Assembly: GCF_001550095.1 (NCBI RefSeq)
Contig: NZ_LRUC01000003.1
Coordinates: 62,001-126,000 of the forward strand
Direction of reading: 5' to 3'
Source of the DNA: Celeribacter ethanolicus
Lineage (GTDB): Bacteria; Pseudomonadota; Alphaproteobacteria; Rhodobacterales; Rhodobacteraceae
DNA length: 64,000 bases
Below are positions 61,836-64,000 of the stretch, one piece after another; within the stretch, counting starts at the first letter, position 1, and each line of letters opens with the position of its first letter. The position numbers were made by a program, and so were the translations under genes. The notes beneath the pieces are model-generated. The model ran no database searches, had not been told where the DNA came from, and saw only the letters and a list, made by a program, of their open reading frames with translations.

Positions 61836-62588
61836 ATGTTCAACCTGCTCAAGGGCCGTTACACGGTGCGTTTTGCCGAAACCCGCGCGGATATCGAGGC
61901 GGCGCAGCGGTTGCGCTATCTGGCCTTCGTGGCCGGGACCGGGGCGGCGGAGCGTTTGGACGGGCTTGAAGCGGACAATTTCGACGGGCTGTGTCGGCAT
62001 GTTCTGATCGAGGAGCGCAAGAGCGGGCGGTTGGTCTGCACCTATCGGTTTCTCGACCTGAATGGCGGGGCGGAGATCACGCGGAGCTATTCGGCGCAGT
62101 TCTACGGGCTTGAGGGGCTGGCGGAGTACGAGGGCCGGATGTTGGAGATGGGGCGGTTCTGCATTCATCCCGAGTGTCACGACCCGGATATTCTGCGTAT
62201 CGCCTGGGGCGCGATGACGCGCTATGTCGACGAACAGGATGTCGAGCTGTTGTTCGGCTGTTCGTCGTTTCACGGGGCGGACTGGGCGCTGCATGCCGAT
62301 GCGCTGGCGATGCTGAAACACCGCCATCTCGGGCCGAAACGATTCCTGCCGAAGGTGAAGGCGCCGAACGTCTTCAAATATGCCGCGCGTCTGCGGCGCA
62401 AGCCGGATGCGAAACGCGCGGCCAAGGCGATGCCGCCGCTGTTGAAAACCTATCTGATGATGGGCGGCTGGGTGTCGGATCACGCGGTGGTGGACCCGGA
62501 CCTGAACACGATCCATGTCTTCACGGGCGTCGAAATCAAATCCATTCCGCCGGCCCGGAAGAAGTTGCTGCGCTCTGTCGCCGGCTGA
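61836..62588 (+). CDS. OlsB-like N-acyltransferase, GlsB candidate
   Basis: 250-residue GNAT-like acyltransferase of the OlsB class and a paralogue of the gene at 5004-5813. Shared features are YTVRFAETRADIEAAQRLRYLAFV, LEMGRFCIHPECHDPDILRIAWGAMTRYV and LFGCSSFHGADW. In Ruegeria a second OlsB-like enzyme, GlsB, makes lyso-glutamine lipid under phosphorus limitation. This gene is the candidate for that role because no third copy is seen. The assignment rests on family knowledge, not on a diagnostic residue. GCGGAAGGAAGCC precedes the ATG. Its stop touches the convergent lysE stop. Confidence 0.75.
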   Translation: MFNLLKGRYTVRFAETRADIEAAQRLRYLAFVAGTGAAERLDGLEADNFDGLCRHVLIEERKSGRLVCTYRFLDLNGGAEITRSYSAQFYGLEGLAEYEGRMLEMGRFCIHPECHDPDILRIAWGAMTRYVDEQDVELLFGCSSFHGADWALHADALAMLKHRHLGPKRFLPKVKAPNVFKYAARLRRKPDAKRAAKAMPPLLKTYLMMGGWVSDHAVVDPDLNTIHVFTGVEIKSIPPARKKLLRSVAG

Positions 62589-63230
62589 TCAGCGTTTTTC
62601 CAACGCGAGGCGCAGGCCGAGGGCGATGAGAATCGCGCCCAGAGAGCGCTCCATCCATTTGCCGAGGGTCTGAGAGCGGCGCAGCGCTGCGCCGAGGCGG
62701 TCGCCCATGAGGATGAGCGGCGGCTCGATCAGAGCGGCGGTGAGGATGACCAGCGTGCCGTGGAGGAACAGTTGCGCGGGCAGGGGACCAGCGCCCTCGA
62801 CCACGAATTGCGGCAGGAAGGCGAGGAAGAAGAGCGCGACTTTCGGGTTCAGGATGTCGGTGAACACGCCTTGCCGGAAGATTGCCCAGGGGGAGCGACG
62901 CGGACCTGTCATATCCTTGTCTTTCAGAAAAGCGCTGCCGTCGGAGCGCAGTGCCCCGATGCCGAGCCAGACGAGATAGGCGACGCCGACCCATTTCACG
63001 ATGGAAAAGGCGGTGGCGGAGGTCATCAGGATGGCCGACAGCCCGGCGGCAGCCATCACCACATGGACCATCGCGCCGATCCAGATGCCGAACATGGCGG
63101 CGAAACCCGCGCGTTTGCCGCCGCGGAGGGTCTGGCCGAGGATGAAGGCGAAATCCGGCCCCGGCGCGAGGTTCAGAAGAAGTGCAGCGGAGAGGAAGGT
63201 GGTCCAGTGGAGCAGCGAATAATCGAACAT
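62589..63230 (-). CDS. LysE family amino-acid exporter
   Basis: 213-residue inner-membrane protein with about six helices, matching LysE/RhtB exporters: LSAALLLNLAPGPDFAFILGQTLRGGKRAGFAAMFGIWIGAMVHVVMAA is the signature. ILNPKVALFFLAFLPQFV follows. Substrate unknown. The start ATG at 63230 (MFDYSLLHWTTFL) is chosen from family alignments; longer frames to 63383 contain cysteine-rich sequence without homology. No clear ribosome-binding site precedes it. It is divergent from the ABC-F gene. Confidence 0.88.
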   Translation of the reverse strand: MFDYSLLHWTTFLSAALLLNLAPGPDFAFILGQTLRGGKRAGFAAMFGIWIGAMVHVVMAAAGLSAILMTSATAFSIVKWVGVAYLVWLGIGALRSDGSAFLKDKDMTGPRRSPWAIFRQGVFTDILNPKVALFFLAFLPQFVVEGAGPLPAQLFLHGTLVILTAALIEPPLILMGDRLGAALRRSQTLGKWMERSLGAILIALGLRLALEKR

Positions 63231-63339
63231 GGGGCAGGGTATAAAGCCATGGCACGGGGTGTCCAACGTCGCTTTGTGACAGGGGCCATCACATGACATG
63301 ATCATTGACCTTTGTGCGGCGCCCGGGTAGCGGTGCGAC

Positions 63340-64000
63340 ATGGCACGCGCACCGGTTTTACAACTCTCCGACATTTCGCTCACCTTTGGTGGAAACCCTG
63401 TTTTTGACGGGCTGTCTCTTGTTGTTCAGGAGGGCGACAGGGTCGCTCTTGTGGGCCGGAACGGCTCGGGCAAGTCGACGCTCATGAAGGTCATGGCGGG
63501 GCTTGTGGAGGCGGACCGGGGCAGCCGCGTTTGGGGGCCGGGGATCACGGTGGGCTATATGGAGCAGGAGCCGGATCTGTCGGGGTTCGAGACGCTGGGC
63601 GATTTCGCGGCCTCGCAGCTCGATGCGGCCGAAAGCTATAAGGTCGATATGGTGGCCGAGGGGCTCAAGTTCGATCCGGCCACGCCGGTCGCGACCGCCT
63701 CGGGCGGCGAGCGGCGGAGGGCGGCTTTGGCGAAACTTCTGGCCGAAGCGCCGGGGTTGATGTTGCTCGATGAGCCGACGAACCATTTGGACATCGAAGC
63801 GATTGCATGGCTCGAAGAGGAACTGCGGCTGACCAAGACCGCCTTTGTGCTGATCTCCCACGACCGGGCGTTTCTCAATCACCTGACACGCGCGACGCTT
63901 TGGATCGACCGGGGCGAGGTGCGGCGCCAGGAGCAGGGCTTTGAGGCCTTCGAGGAATGGCGCGACAAGATCTGGGACGAAGAGGACCAGCAGCGGCATA
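63340..64000 (+). CDS. ABC-F family ATP-binding protein (3' end outside window)
   Basis: First 220 codons of a cytosolic ABC-F protein (Uup/EttA-like), a class acting on the ribosome. The first ABC domain is complete. Walker A GRNGSGKST lies at 39-47, the signature is ASGGERRRAALAKLL, Walker B LMLLDEPTNHLD and the H-loop SHDRAFL. The second ABC domain should follow beyond 64000. The ATG at 63340 gives MARAPVLQLSDISLTF. No stop occurs in frame to the window edge. It is divergent from lysE. Confidence 0.93.
   Translation, partial: MARAPVLQLSDISLTFGGNPVFDGLSLVVQEGDRVALVGRNGSGKSTLMKVMAGLVEADRGSRVWGPGITVGYMEQEPDLSGFETLGDFAASQLDAAESYKVDMVAEGLKFDPATPVATASGGERRRAALAKLLAEAPGLMLLDEPTNHLDIEAIAWLEEELRLTKTAFVLISHDRAFLNHLTRATLWIDRGEVRRQEQGFEAFEEWRDKIWDEEDQQRH

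Noticed and set aside
1-64000. CRISPR arrays, insertion sequences, phage genes, rRNA genes, riboswitches
   Set aside because: I looked for spaced repeats, transposase or integrase motifs, and rRNA or riboswitch-like stretches and found none in this window.

Overview
The window is high-GC chromosomal DNA from an alphaproteobacterium of the Rhodobacterales, most likely the Roseobacter group. Evidence: a ChpT phosphotransferase; the block DUF177-rpmF-plsX-fabH-ihfA-MerR; a double-length dCTP deaminase; an IscR with only one cysteine; an Irr-type palindrome in front of the suf operon; and both ornithine-lipid and probable glutamine-lipid acyltransferases. The genus cannot be assigned. I see no prophage, insertion sequence, CRISPR array or complete mobile element. 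Almost everything is core chromosome, with a few lower-GC patches.

Layout. 1-4 kb: GNAT fragment, obgE-proB-proA. 4-10 kb: chpT, DUF3553, olsB-olsA, a lower-GC unknown gene, thiE-like, trmJ-like, a cold-shock/TM2 fusion, two secreted SH3 proteins. 10-16.6 kb: ctaA, M32 carboxypeptidase, thioesterase, membrane SRPBCC protein, a tandem-HD phosphohydrolase, a small conserved protein, an alpha/beta hydrolase. 16.6-27 kb: iron-sulfur assembly locus iscR-desulfurase-sufB-[seven poorly known genes]-sufC-sufD-YIP1-sufS, then tRNA-Arg. 27-34 kb: dusA, a methyltransferase, and an RND efflux operon with palindromic candidate operators. 34-39 kb: yfgM-like, bamB-like, GT61 glycosyltransferase, der. 39-46.6 kb: xthA, YhiN-like flavoprotein, two small secreted paralogues, erpA, dgt, a Na+/H+ antiporter. 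46.6-52.6 kb: argS, SPOR protein, nagZ, scpA, scpB. 52.7-64 kb: a decayed GGDEF gene, dcd, tRNA-Pro, merR-ihfA, fabH-plsX-rpmF, DUF177, bamE, msrB, a secreted unknown, a glsB candidate, lysE and the start of an ABC-F gene.

How the genes work together. Fe-S biogenesis is the largest functional unit (iscR/suf plus the A-type carrier erpA). Envelope functions recur: BamB- and BamE-like lipoproteins, a YfgM-like protein, NagZ and SPOR proteins, an RND pump, and aminolipid synthesis (OlsB/OlsA and a second OlsB-like enzyme). Fatty-acid and phospholipid initiation (PlsX, FabH) sits with ribosomal protein L32. Proline synthesis, chromosome segregation (ScpAB) and ribosome GTPases (ObgE, Der) are standard housekeeping.

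No clearly new defence or mobile system is visible. The points most worth following are the unknown cassette inside the suf operon, the GAGTATTT intergenic element found four times just downstream of genes, the operator-like palindromes and unusual topology of the RND pump, and the exact 189-residue duplication in the HD protein.
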